Origin: Cellvibrionales bacterium UBA1969
Lineage (GTDB): Bacteria; Pseudomonadota; Gammaproteobacteria; Pseudomonadales; UBA7434
DNA length: 27,989 nt
Direction: 5' to 3'
NCBI GenBank assembly: GCA_002339085.1
Contig: DDDX01000100.1
Coordinates: forward strand, 1-27,989
Numbering within the stretch: position 1 is the first letter of the stretch; every line of letters starts with the position of its first letter. Below, piece after piece: positions 14,639-22,074 of the stretch. Below the pieces are notes generated by a model, which was not told where the DNA came from, made no database searches, and was given only the letters and a program-made list of their open reading frames with translations. The translations under genes were made by a program, and so were the position numbers.

Positions 14639-15475
14639 TTAGTTGATTAATAACTGCCAGTCACTTAGGTGAATGTCATTGGTTTTATCATTTTTGCTTT
14701 GACGGATGAGCGCCGGAATAAAAAAGATGTCTTGGTCGAAATGAATTGCAACTAAGCGATTTTTCTTTTGACGGCTGAAAGCGGTTAGATTTTTCTTATC
14801 TAATTTTCGATGACCTGATGCTTCATTGTTTCGCGTAAAGAGATATTTCTCAAGGCCTCGATCGCTTGCAATATGATAAGACAGTGTCTCAGGCGGCGAG
14901 CCTGTCAGTGAGTTGCTGATAAGGTCTAGCTGCATTTGAATTTGATAGGTAAGTTTGTTTTGCACGCCTGGTGTAAGAGAAAATTGTTTTTTATCAACCG
15001 TTTTATTCTTAATTGTTTCCCCGATCAATCGTTGATTTTTCCAGTCAAAATATAAATTAATTCTCTCGTTTTTACCAAAACCCTTTTTTTGGTAGTGGTA
15101 CTTAATGGGTCTGATCATATTATCTTTTGTCATTTCAAATTCAGACCATTCGTCAACTTTCAGCCATAGAGCCTTAGCTTTCCAGCTAGCTTGGTAACGG
15201 TTATCACCCGTTTTTTTTATTGTTTTTATCCCTTTGACGTTTAGGCCTTTTATTCTGGCATGATAACGTGCTTCATAGTTAAGGGCTTTGGCGAGTGGGC
15301 CGGTGTCTGTCATTGGCAATGAAGACAACGACAATGATGAATAAAGAAAGATACAAAGAATCAGCGCCAAGCTCGTTAATGCTGAGAAACTGAGTCGCTT
15401 GAAAGGTATGCAAGGCGATAGCGAGAATATTAACAATGGAATGGCACGCGTGTTTTTAATCGGCTTTATAACCAT
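14639..15475 (-). CDS. DUF3108 family protein, exported or membrane-anchored
   Basis: A 278-residue protein (from the ATG at 15475) with an N-terminal hydrophobic stretch (about LIFSLSPCIPF and LTSLALILCIFLYSSLSL), then a soluble domain starting LNYEARYHARIKGL. This matches the DUF3108 pattern YxxxY.a...G. The position directly downstream of purN is the known gammaproteobacterial arrangement. The ATG overlaps the purN end by 20 bp; an upstream ATG at 15514 would overlap by 59 bp and is less likely. A later start is possible. The domain is basic and beta-rich, presumably periplasmic. The function is unknown; it is probably co-transcribed with purMN. It ends convergently with the sulfotransferase gene. 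Confidence 0.72.
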   Translation of the reverse strand: MVIKPIKNTRAIPLLIFSLSPCIPFKRLSFSALTSLALILCIFLYSSLSLSSLPMTDTGPLAKALNYEARYHARIKGLNVKGIKTIKKTGDNRYQASWKAKALWLKVDEWSEFEMTKDNMIRPIKYHYQKKGFGKNERINLYFDWKNQRLIGETIKNKTVDKKQFSLTPGVQNKLTYQIQMQLDLISNSLTGSPPETLSYHIASDRGLEKYLFTRNNEASGHRKLDKKNLTAFSRQKKNRLVAIHFDQDIFFIPALIRQSKNDKTNDIHLSDWQLLIN

Positions 15476-16103
15476 TTTCTGGGAGTTTATGTTGGTCAAG
15501 AAAGGCATCTCCATTAATCAGTTTCAGTCTTTCTTCTGCTAACCAGGCAATGACTTGAGGGTAAATCTTATGTTCCTCGATCAGGACTTTGGCGGCTAAA
15601 GTATCGGCATTATCGCTGTTTAAGATAGGCACTTCTGCCTGCAGTATTGACGGTCCGCCATCTAGCTCTTCGGTAACGAAATGGACGGTCACTCCCGCTT
15701 GTTTTTGTCCGTCATCAATCGCTCGTTGGTGGGTGTTAAGCCCAGGGTACTTAGGCAGCAATGAGGGGTGAATGTTCAATAATTTGCCCTCGAAAACAGC
15801 CACAAATTCAGAAGTTAAAATGCGCATAAAGCCGGCTAATACCACGATATCGGGGTTGAGCTCGATGATGCGTTTGGCAAGCTCTGCGTCATAGGCAGGC
15901 CGTGAATCGAATTTTGTGTGATCAATGCAGAGAGTGTCTATACCCGCTTCACTGGCTCTTTGGAGTCCAAAAGCTTTCGGGCGGTTACTGATGACTCGTT
16001 TGATTTGGCCATTAATTTGATCACTTTGGCAGGCCTCAATAATAGACTGCAAGTTGCTACCACTACCAGAAATTAATACGACGATGCTTGCGGCTTTTTT
16101 CAT
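15456..16103 (-). CDS. purN: Phosphoribosylglycinamide formyltransferase 1 (GAR transformylase)
   Basis: Transfers a formyl group from 10-formyl-THF to GAR, the third step of purine synthesis. Visible motifs are LISGSGSNLQ (phosphate loop), ISNRPKAFGLQRA, VLAGFMRIL, and NIHPSLLPKYPGLNTHQRA, with the catalytic Asn-His pair in NIHPS. VTVHFVTEELDGGP carries the catalytic Asp region. The ATG at 16103 gives 215 residues; an in-frame TTG at 16115 overlapping the purM stop would add 4 residues. The start sits 4 bases after the purM stop, so translation is likely coupled. Second gene of purM-purN-DUF3108. Confidence 0.96.
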   Translation of the reverse strand: MKKAASIVVLISGSGSNLQSIIEACQSDQINGQIKRVISNRPKAFGLQRASEAGIDTLCIDHTKFDSRPAYDAELAKRIIELNPDIVVLAGFMRILTSEFVAVFEGKLLNIHPSLLPKYPGLNTHQRAIDDGQKQAGVTVHFVTEELDGGPSILQAEVPILNSDNADTLAAKVLIEEHKIYPQVIAWLAEERLKLINGDAFLDQHKLPENGYKAD

Positions 16104-16107
16104 TGGG

Positions 16108-17166
16108 CTAGTCAACCAAGTTCACTTGCGCTTTACCTTGTGTTGATTCGCTGATATTACCGACATGCCAAGCATTTTCACCTTCCGCTGTTAGTAACGA
16201 TATAGCATCCTCAAGCTGAGCTGCAGGAACGACCACGATCATACCGATACCGCAATTAAAGGTACGATACATTTCTTCTTGTTCAACGTTTCCTTGCTGC
16301 TGCAGCCAATCAAAAATAGCTGGCATTTTCCAGCTGCTAGTGTTGATATCTGCCTGCGTATTATCGGGTAAAACACGAGGAATATTTTCTAATAAACCGC
16401 CGCCTGTGATATGAGCAATGGCATTGATAGTCATGTTTTCTTGCAGCTTTAGTAATGATTTTACATAGATTCGTGTCGGTGTTAATAAAGTTTTTCCGAG
16501 GCTTGATTGACCGAAGTCTTGATCCAGGTCAGCGTCGCAATGACCGATAATCTTTCGAATTAAGGAATAGCCATTAGAATGGGGACCTGAGGAGGCGAGG
16601 GCGATAATGGCATCACCTGCGGCAGTTTTTGAGCCATCAATAACACCATCTTCTTCTACAACGCCCACACAAAAACCTGCCAGGTCATAATCGCCTTTAG
16701 CATACAGGCCAGGCATCTCGGCCGTTTCGCCGCCAATTAAGGCCGCGCCAGCTTGCAGGCATCCCTCACCAATGCTTTCAACAACCGTGGCCGCGACATC
16801 AACATCCAGCGCAGCTGAGGCATAATAATCAAGAAAGAATAAGGGTTCGGCACCGGCCACGACGAGATCGTTGACGCACATGGCAACTAAATCAATGCCC
16901 ACTCCCTCATGATAACCACTGTCGAGGGCGAGTTTAAGTTTGGTTCCAACGCCATCAGTTCCGGCCACTAATACGGGGTTTTTATAGCCGCTGGGAAGCT
17001 TGCAAAGCGCCCCGAATCCGCCGAGGCCACCCATGACCTCGGGTCTCATTGTTTTTTTTGCTACGCCTTTGATTCTTTCTACCAGTGCATTACCTGCATC
17101 AATATCAACGCCAGCATCCTTATAGGACAGGCTGACAGCCTTTGCTTTGTTATGATCACTGCTCAT
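16108..17166 (-). CDS. purM: Phosphoribosylformylglycinamidine cyclo-ligase (AIR synthetase)
   Basis: Closes FGAM to AIR with ATP, the fifth step of purine synthesis. The 352-residue protein opens with LSYKDAGVDIDAGNALVERIK-type residues and shows GGFGALCKLP, VAGTDGVGTKLKLA, GIDLVAMCVNDLVVAGAEPLFFLDYYA (split across about residues 92-118), GGETAEMPGLY, ASSGPHSNGYSLIR and AHITGGGLLENIPRVLP, all standard PurM motifs. It is first in the minus-strand operon with purN and DUF3108 and diverges from the DUF2066 gene across a 310-bp spacer containing a hairpin. Confidence 0.97.
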   Translation of the reverse strand: MSSDHNKAKAVSLSYKDAGVDIDAGNALVERIKGVAKKTMRPEVMGGLGGFGALCKLPSGYKNPVLVAGTDGVGTKLKLALDSGYHEGVGIDLVAMCVNDLVVAGAEPLFFLDYYASAALDVDVAATVVESIGEGCLQAGAALIGGETAEMPGLYAKGDYDLAGFCVGVVEEDGVIDGSKTAAGDAIIALASSGPHSNGYSLIRKIIGHCDADLDQDFGQSSLGKTLLTPTRIYVKSLLKLQENMTINAIAHITGGGLLENIPRVLPDNTQADINTSSWKMPAIFDWLQQQGNVEQEEMYRTFNCGIGMIVVVPAAQLEDAISLLTAEGENAWHVGNISESTQGKAQVNLVD

Positions 17167-17272
17167 TTTACGTACAGACCTTTAAGGGTGAGCATCTTAA
17201 GAGCTGATGCCATATTGAGTTCTAATCGATTAGTTTCATATTGTACTCGATTGCTCATTAATCTGCAGTGTT

Positions 17273-17300
17273 TAGCAATGGCCTTTTTGCCAGATTGCTA
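17273..17300. repeat. Hairpin in the purM/DUF2066 spacer
   Basis: TAGCAATGGC (17273-17282) pairs with GCCAGATTGCTA (17289-17300) with a 6-base loop CTTTTT and a 2-base bulge. Seven outer and three inner base pairs form. It may be a leader structure of purM (107 bases from its ATG) or an operator. Confidence 0.4.
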
Positions 17301-17340
17301 AGAAGTGCCGTGATTTGACTGTTAAAGTTTGACGGCTTCT

Positions 17341-17349
17341 TGCTATAGT
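17341..17349 (+). promoter_or_regulatory. Extended -10 promoter element for the DUF2066 gene
   Basis: TGCTATAGT has the TGn extension plus a 5/6 match to TATAAT. The -35 position at 17-bp spacing (GTTAAA) is weak, which is acceptable for extended -10 promoters. It lies about 130 bases before the chosen start. Confidence 0.35.
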
Positions 17350-17476
17350 AATAGTGCAATGGTTTTTTTTTCCGTGTAATTAAGTTTAGACTTTTGGCAG
17401 AGATGTTGGCCTCATGAAGAAACGGTTGAAGCACCTATTTGTTTACCTATCGTCGCAGCGCATAGGACGCGCTTCG

Positions 17477-18652
17477 ATGAAGGATTTACGGCAGAATTGT
17501 ACAGCATTTCTGCTGGCTTGTTTTTTTATTCATAGTAGTTTCTCAGTAGCAGCTGAATTTATTGATCTTTACAGTGTAAGGCTAGCTATTGATTCAGAAG
17601 CTAAACAACAGCGTTTATTCGCAAGCCAAAAAGCGTTGGAAACGGTTTTTGTACGAGCAACCGGCGATATTGATGCGCTAAAGAAATACCCTGTATTGGC
17701 CAAAAATATTACTTCAGCGGATCAATTACTTGCTAGCTATTCTTATTATCAAGATACACTACCATCGGTTGATTATATGGCTAATCAAGTGATGGCAAAC
17801 GATGCGCGTATTTCTGAGGCTAAAATGCCAGAGAATGTTCAATCCTCGCAGCTGATGGTTGAGTTTGCCTTCAAATCAGAAGCGGTTAAGCAGTTATTAA
17901 TGTCGGCTTCAGCCCCTTTTTGGCAAGCGAGTCGACCTGAAGTGCTAATTTGGCTGGTGGTTCAAGATGGCGCTAAGCGTCAGATCATTAACAGTGAACG
18001 GTCTCCGGACCACTTTAGTCAACTGCAATCCGCTGCAAAACGGAGAGGTATTCCTGTTGTTCAGCCGCTATTAGATTTGGAAGAACTTTCTACTATCAGT
18101 GAAGACGATATTTGGGCATTATCCATGGATAAAATTATCGCCAGTTCAGATCGTTATGCTCATGGTGCGGTTCTGGCTGGTAAAATCAGTCGCATGACTT
18201 CCGGCCAATGGTATGGGCAATGGATATTAAGTTATCAAAATAGCGAGTTAGTTGAATTTTACAGGGGCGATGACCTGCTTGAGTTTAGTGATTTAGGCAT
18301 AGACTTAATCGCCGATAAAATGGCTAACGATTATGCCGTTGTGACTTCAGAAAAGATGCCAAATAATGAATGGCTGATACAAGTTGATGGTATTCAATCA
18401 TTACAGGACTTCACTAGCTTAAGTCAATCTTTGCGCGCTGTTCCGGCTTTAGATACTATTCGGCTCCATTCGGTGGATCAATCGAGCTGTTATTTTTATT
18501 TAGATGCGGTGGTTCAATTGCAAAAAATCCAAGCTTTGCTGGCGTTAAATGATTCACTAGAATTGCAGTCACCAAAGAATGTAATACCAAGCATCGACGT
18601 TAAACCGAAAATTAATACGGTGAGCTTGCATTATGTTTGGCGCCAGCGATAA
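17477..18652 (+). CDS. DUF2066 family protein, exported
   Basis: A 391-residue protein of unknown function. The ATG at 17477 is preferred: AGGA lies 9 bases before it and it yields a clean signal peptide (MKDLRQNCTAFLLACFF, cleavage after SVAA). The upstream ATG at 17414 adds 21 residues rich in Lys/Arg. The mature N-terminus EFIDLYSVRLAI, followed by ASQKALETVFVRATGD, is the DUF2066 signature. WLVVQDG and IDVKPK segments fall in the later domain. In related bacteria this gene sits beside purM and hda as here. It is followed after 44 bp by the PerM-type permease, so a DUF2066-PerM-hda-lyase operon is likely. Confidence 0.8.
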   Translation: MKDLRQNCTAFLLACFFIHSSFSVAAEFIDLYSVRLAIDSEAKQQRLFASQKALETVFVRATGDIDALKKYPVLAKNITSADQLLASYSYYQDTLPSVDYMANQVMANDARISEAKMPENVQSSQLMVEFAFKSEAVKQLLMSASAPFWQASRPEVLIWLVVQDGAKRQIINSERSPDHFSQLQSAAKRRGIPVVQPLLDLEELSTISEDDIWALSMDKIIASSDRYAHGAVLAGKISRMTSGQWYGQWILSYQNSELVEFYRGDDLLEFSDLGIDLIADKMANDYAVVTSEKMPNNEWLIQVDGIQSLQDFTSLSQSLRAVPALDTIRLHSVDQSSCYFYLDAVVQLQKIQALLALNDSLELQSPKNVIPSIDVKPKINTVSLHYVWRQR

Positions 18653-18696
18653 TTTACTATAATTGAGTTTGTCAATAATTTCAGGATTGTCTTGAT

Positions 18697-19791
18697 ATGA
18701 ATGATGATGCAAAATTTAAAGTTTTCTTTTGGCTGGCAACAGCTACTTCTTTATGTTTTATCGTCTATCTTTTGCGTGGCATGATGGCACCTTTTGTTAT
18801 TGCTGGATTGATGGCTTATCTAGCTGATCCCTTGGCTGATAAGTTGGAAGCAAGGGGATTGTCTCGAACTCTTGCCGTGCTAATTATTTTTAGTTTTTTA
18901 GCTGCTTTGATTATTGCAATCTTGCTGTTTTTAATTCCTTTGTTGGCCGCTCAAATGGATTCTTTATTGCAGTCACTACCGACCATTATCGAATGGTTTT
19001 ATCAGCAGACGCTACCGTTATTACAGAGTTTAACTGGCTTAAATGAGCCTACAGAAATATTTAATGAGCTTAAGAGTAAACTTTCAAGTGACTGGCAGAG
19101 CGCTAGTGGCTTTTTAGGTTTATTAGTCAGTAATTTAACCCGCTCTGGTTACGCCGTTATTGCTTGGCTAGGTGCGTTTGCCTTAGTGCCAGTGGTGGCG
19201 TTTTTTATGCTCCGTGATTGGGATGTTTTTGTTGCGCAATTACTACAGATTCTTCCACGCTCACGAGTCGATCAAGTTAAGCGGTTAGCGAATCAGTGCG
19301 ATGCGGTATTAGGTGAATTCCTAAGAGGGCAGCTACTGATTATGTTGCTGCTTGGCTTAATATATGCTGTTGGGTTGAGTATTATTGGTATCGATTTAGC
19401 TTTATTATTGGGGCTCACTGCGGGTTTAGCTAGTATTGTCCCTTATCTTGGTGTTGCAGTAGGTATATTGCTGGCAGGGATTGCTGCACTTGCCCAGTTT
19501 CAAGAATGGATATATTTACTTGCGGTGTTATTGGTGTTTGGTGCCGGGCAGTTGCTAGAGAGTTTGTTTTTAACGCCGATCTTGGTCGGAGATAAAATTG
19601 GCCTGCATCCTGTCGTTGTTATTTTTGCTATCTTAGCAGGCGGGCAGTTATTCGGTTTCGTTGGTGTGCTGCTAGCATTACCTGTCACGGCTATTCTATC
19701 TGTGTTGGCTGCAGAGGGATTAAGTAACTATAAGGCCAGTCATCTTTATAATGACGAGTTTGGTCAGTCTAGCCCGAAGCTAAAAGAATAA
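18697..19791 (+). CDS. AI-2E/PerM family inner-membrane permease
   Basis: A 364-residue polytopic membrane protein. Hydrophobic segments are visible near residues 8-50 (two), 62-90, 150-175, 205-240, 240-265, 268-290 and 305-345, with a central soluble part about 95-140. Features such as YLLRGMMAPFVIAGLMAYLADPL, read as two adjoining pieces, the ALVPVVAFFMLRDWD segment, and YLGVAVG...GAGQLLESLFLTPILVG mark the AI-2E transporter (TqsA/YdiK/PerM) family. PerM lies beside hda/purM in many Gammaproteobacteria. The transported substrate is unknown, and AI-2 export should not be assumed. Thirty-four bases separate it from hda. Confidence 0.9.
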   Translation: MNDDAKFKVFFWLATATSLCFIVYLLRGMMAPFVIAGLMAYLADPLADKLEARGLSRTLAVLIIFSFLAALIIAILLFLIPLLAAQMDSLLQSLPTIIEWFYQQTLPLLQSLTGLNEPTEIFNELKSKLSSDWQSASGFLGLLVSNLTRSGYAVIAWLGAFALVPVVAFFMLRDWDVFVAQLLQILPRSRVDQVKRLANQCDAVLGEFLRGQLLIMLLLGLIYAVGLSIIGIDLALLLGLTAGLASIVPYLGVAVGILLAGIAALAQFQEWIYLLAVLLVFGAGQLLESLFLTPILVGDKIGLHPVVVIFAILAGGQLFGFVGVLLALPVTAILSVLAAEGLSNYKASHLYNDEFGQSSPKLKE

Positions 19792-19825
19792 GCAGTTAAC
19801 ATGATTACTTATAATAGGATTTATT

Positions 19826-20557
19826 TTGGCCCGAATTATTTCCAAACAAGTACCATTAGCTTTAAAGTTAGATGATGAGGCGATTTTTGAGAGCTTTTGG
19901 TCTGAGCGTGACTCAGTTGCTGTTGAATCAATACGTGAGTTATCGAAGGGATCAGCGGGATGGATTTACCTTACCGGCAGTCAGGGTGGCGGTGTTAGTC
20001 ATTTGCTGCAGGCGTGCTCTTCAGAGGCTTTAAAGGCTGGTTTTTCAGCTATGTATGTTGATTTTCTTGCGTTACTTGAGATCTTTGAACAGTCAGTTGA
20101 TGATGAAGCGGTTGTTAACTATTTTGACTCATTAGAAAATTTTGATGTGTTAGTGATAGATAATATAGATGCTGTCAGTGGTCGACGGTTCTGGCAAGAG
20201 CAACTTTTTTACTTGCTAGAGAAGTTAAAAAATAAGCCTAGTGCCTGCCTGTTGTTAGGTGCTCATACGCTTGCCAATGACTTAGACTGTGACTTGCTTG
20301 ATCTAAAGTCAAGATTGAAATGGGCAACAGGTTTTCAATTACAGCTCTTAGATGATGCGCAGAAAGTAGACTTACTTCAATTTAAAGCGAATCGTTTAGG
20401 ATTAACATTGTCCCTTGATGTGGCTAATTTTTTGTTGGCTCGATGCTCACGTAACCTTGGCGATCTTAGTGCGCTATTATCCGATTTAGACGTCCAGGCC
20501 TTAAGTTCAAAGCGCCGTCTGACTATTCCATGGATAAGATCAATTTTAAATATTTAG
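19826..20557 (+). CDS. hda: DnaA regulatory inactivator Hda
   Basis: AAA+ DnaA paralogue that, with the sliding clamp, promotes hydrolysis of DnaA-bound ATP after initiation. The start is TTG at 19826 with AGGA 6 bases upstream; no ATG is available near the conserved N-terminus. KQVPLALKLDD (residues 7-17) resembles the clamp-binding QLxLPL motif followed by the ETFASFW-like DEAIFESFW. The P-loop is GSQGGGVSHLL (51-61), in which Val replaces the usual Lys (Arg in E. coli Hda). VLVIDNIDAV (108-117) is Walker B, DLKSRLKW carries the box VII Arg163, and LTIPWIRSIL ends the protein as in E. coli. The length of 243 residues fits. It shares a likely operon with DUF2066 and PerM. Confidence 0.92.
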   Translation: MARIISKQVPLALKLDDEAIFESFWSERDSVAVESIRELSKGSAGWIYLTGSQGGGVSHLLQACSSEALKAGFSAMYVDFLALLEIFEQSVDDEAVVNYFDSLENFDVLVIDNIDAVSGRRFWQEQLFYLLEKLKNKPSACLLLGAHTLANDLDCDLLDLKSRLKWATGFQLQLLDDAQKVDLLQFKANRLGLTLSLDVANFLLARCSRNLGDLSALLSDLDVQALSSKRRLTIPWIRSILNI

Positions 20558-20569
20558 TGGTTTGTTTTT

Positions 20570-21475
20570 ATGATTAATCATATAGTCTCTAACAGTCTTA
20601 GGCGGTCAGCCCTTTATATGCCAGCTACTAATCAAAGGGCTATGACTAAGGCGCAATCGTTGCCGGCTGATGTTATTATTTTTGACCTTGAGGATGCAGT
20701 TGCCCCTTGCGACAAGGGTTTGGCTAGGCAGGCGCTGTGCGAACAGCTTGCTCATGCAAATTATGGCCCGAGAGAATTAGTGCTTCGTATTAATGCGGTT
20801 GATAGCGCCTGGTATTATGATGACATAAAATACCTTGCTGAATTGTTAACGACATTACCCCCAAGTCTACATTTATCTGCTATTGCAGTACCGAAAGTTG
20901 AGACCGCTAATGATGTTTTGGCCGTTCAGCATGCTCTAGACTCAGCTAATCTCGATCATTTAAGCCTTTGGCCCATGATTGAAACGCCAGCCGGGGTTAT
21001 GAATGCTCGCGCTATAGTTCAGGCTAATGAATCAATAAACTGTCTCGTCATGGGGACCTCTGACCTAGCTAAAGAATTGCGTTTAGGTGACGATGATCAG
21101 CGCTTAGGTTTGCTTTTTTCTCTGTCTCAATGTGTGCTTGCTGCTCGAGAGTGTGGCGTCGATATTCTGGACGGCGTCTGTCTCAACTTAAACGATCAGG
21201 TATTATTAGCGCAACAGGCAGAGCAAGGAAGATCGCTTGGCTTTAGTGGCAAAACAGTGATTCATCCTAATCAACTGTCAATCACTAACAGCACTTTTGG
21301 TGTGAATCCAGAAGCACTTGCTGAAGCTAAAGATATTCTTCAGGCTTGGCGGAAGGCAGAGCAAAATGGTGAGGGTTTAGCGGTGGTGAACGGCAAGCTT
21401 ATCGAATCCTTACACATTGAAGAAGCGCAACGTTTAGTCACTGATCACGAAGCGATTAAATCACGAGGTTTTTAG
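20570..21475 (+). CDS. CitE-like HpcH/HpaI-family CoA-ester lyase
   Basis: A 301-residue TIM-barrel lyase. RRSALYMPATNQRAM (CoA-side loop), VIIFDLEDAVAP with a metal-site acidic pair, LVLRINAVDSAW, LWPMIETPAGVMNA with a metal-binding Glu, CLVMGTSDLAKEL and GFSGKTVIHPNQL are CitE/malyl-CoA-lyase family motifs. No citrate lyase alpha or gamma subunit gene is nearby, so it is not a fermentative citrate lyase. Beta-methylmalyl-CoA/malyl-CoA or citramalyl-CoA cleavage (CLYBL-like) is more likely. It starts 12 bases after hda and is probably co-transcribed. Its stop overlaps the convergent J-protein gene by 4 bp. The exact substrate is unknown. Confidence 0.85.
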   Translation: MINHIVSNSLRRSALYMPATNQRAMTKAQSLPADVIIFDLEDAVAPCDKGLARQALCEQLAHANYGPRELVLRINAVDSAWYYDDIKYLAELLTTLPPSLHLSAIAVPKVETANDVLAVQHALDSANLDHLSLWPMIETPAGVMNARAIVQANESINCLVMGTSDLAKELRLGDDDQRLGLLFSLSQCVLAARECGVDILDGVCLNLNDQVLLAQQAEQGRSLGFSGKTVIHPNQLSITNSTFGVNPEALAEAKDILQAWRKAEQNGEGLAVVNGKLIESLHIEEAQRLVTDHEAIKSRGF

Positions 21476-21966
21476 CTGAGTTGCTTTAATAAGCAGTCTT
21501 TAGCTAAATTGACGCGCTGGGCTAAATGAGCGTTACCGCCTCGATCTGGGTGCACTTTTTGTATTAGGCCACGATGGGCCTGAATAATGGCTTCCTCATT
21601 TAATTGCTCTTTAGATAATCCTAGCACATCCATGGCTTCTTGTTTACTCATCTGAGTTGACGTGATCGGCGTGTCGCTTTGTGATCTGTTCGCCTGCTGC
21701 CGTTGGCCAAACAGGCGAGCGATTAATGGTAAGCTTTTTATCAGCATTGGCAGTGCGAACCGCAGGGCCGCTATAAGACTGGCAAGTGCCGCTCCTACCC
21801 AATGAATTTTACCAGTTGCTGCAAGGATCAATAGGCCTGCGACGACCAAAGCCATGCTGAGCTTAACCGCTGTATGGCGGCTGTTGTTTTGATATTGCTT
21901 GCGTATCCATCGGTAGGCGAAAAAACCAATGATGCAGCATAGAAACAGTAAAATAATTCTCGGCAT
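21472..21966 (-). CDS. Membrane-anchored J-domain protein with C-terminal J domain (Tim14/Pam18-like)
   Basis: A 164-residue protein. Hydrophobic segments near 3-19, 35-51 and 56-87 anchor it in the membrane. A polar linker (88-105) leads to a compact C-terminal J domain: MSKQEAMDVLGL, then AHRGLIQKVHPDRGG with the Hsp70-activating HPD at 139-141, and AQRVNLAKDCLL. The order TM then J domain at the extreme C-terminus, and the HPDxGG and AK spacing, mirror mitochondrial Tim14/Pam18 rather than DnaJ or DjlA. It presumably recruits DnaK to a membrane site. GGAG lies 11 bases upstream of the ATG. Its stop overlaps the lyase stop (TTAG). The partner process is unknown. Confidence 0.85.
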   Translation of the reverse strand: MPRIILLFLCCIIGFFAYRWIRKQYQNNSRHTAVKLSMALVVAGLLILAATGKIHWVGAALASLIAALRFALPMLIKSLPLIARLFGQRQQANRSQSDTPITSTQMSKQEAMDVLGLSKEQLNEEAIIQAHRGLIQKVHPDRGGNAHLAQRVNLAKDCLLKQLS

Positions 21967-22074
21967 TTCGCAGTAATCTCCAACCGATTTGTTATGGCTG
22001 TGTTTGAGGTAGTTCAGCCCTTAATAGCCAGCAATCCTTAGCGATTAAGTATATGTTATTTTTTACCAACTTGG

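Larger units (their letters stand above)
17167..17476. other. Divergent spacer purM / DUF2066 gene
   Basis: No gene is seen. It holds an imperfect hairpin (17273-17300) in the purM leader direction and an extended -10 element (17341-17349) facing the DUF2066 gene. No PurR-like operator (ACGCAAACGTTTNCGT type) is visible. Confidence 0.5.

Noticed and set aside
18697..19791. Autoinducer-2 exporter function
   Set aside because: The AI-2E family name comes from one member; the position beside hda/purM matches PerM, whose substrate is unknown.
20570..21475. Citrate lyase beta subunit of a fermentative cluster
   Set aside because: No citC, citD, citF, citX or citG gene is adjacent.
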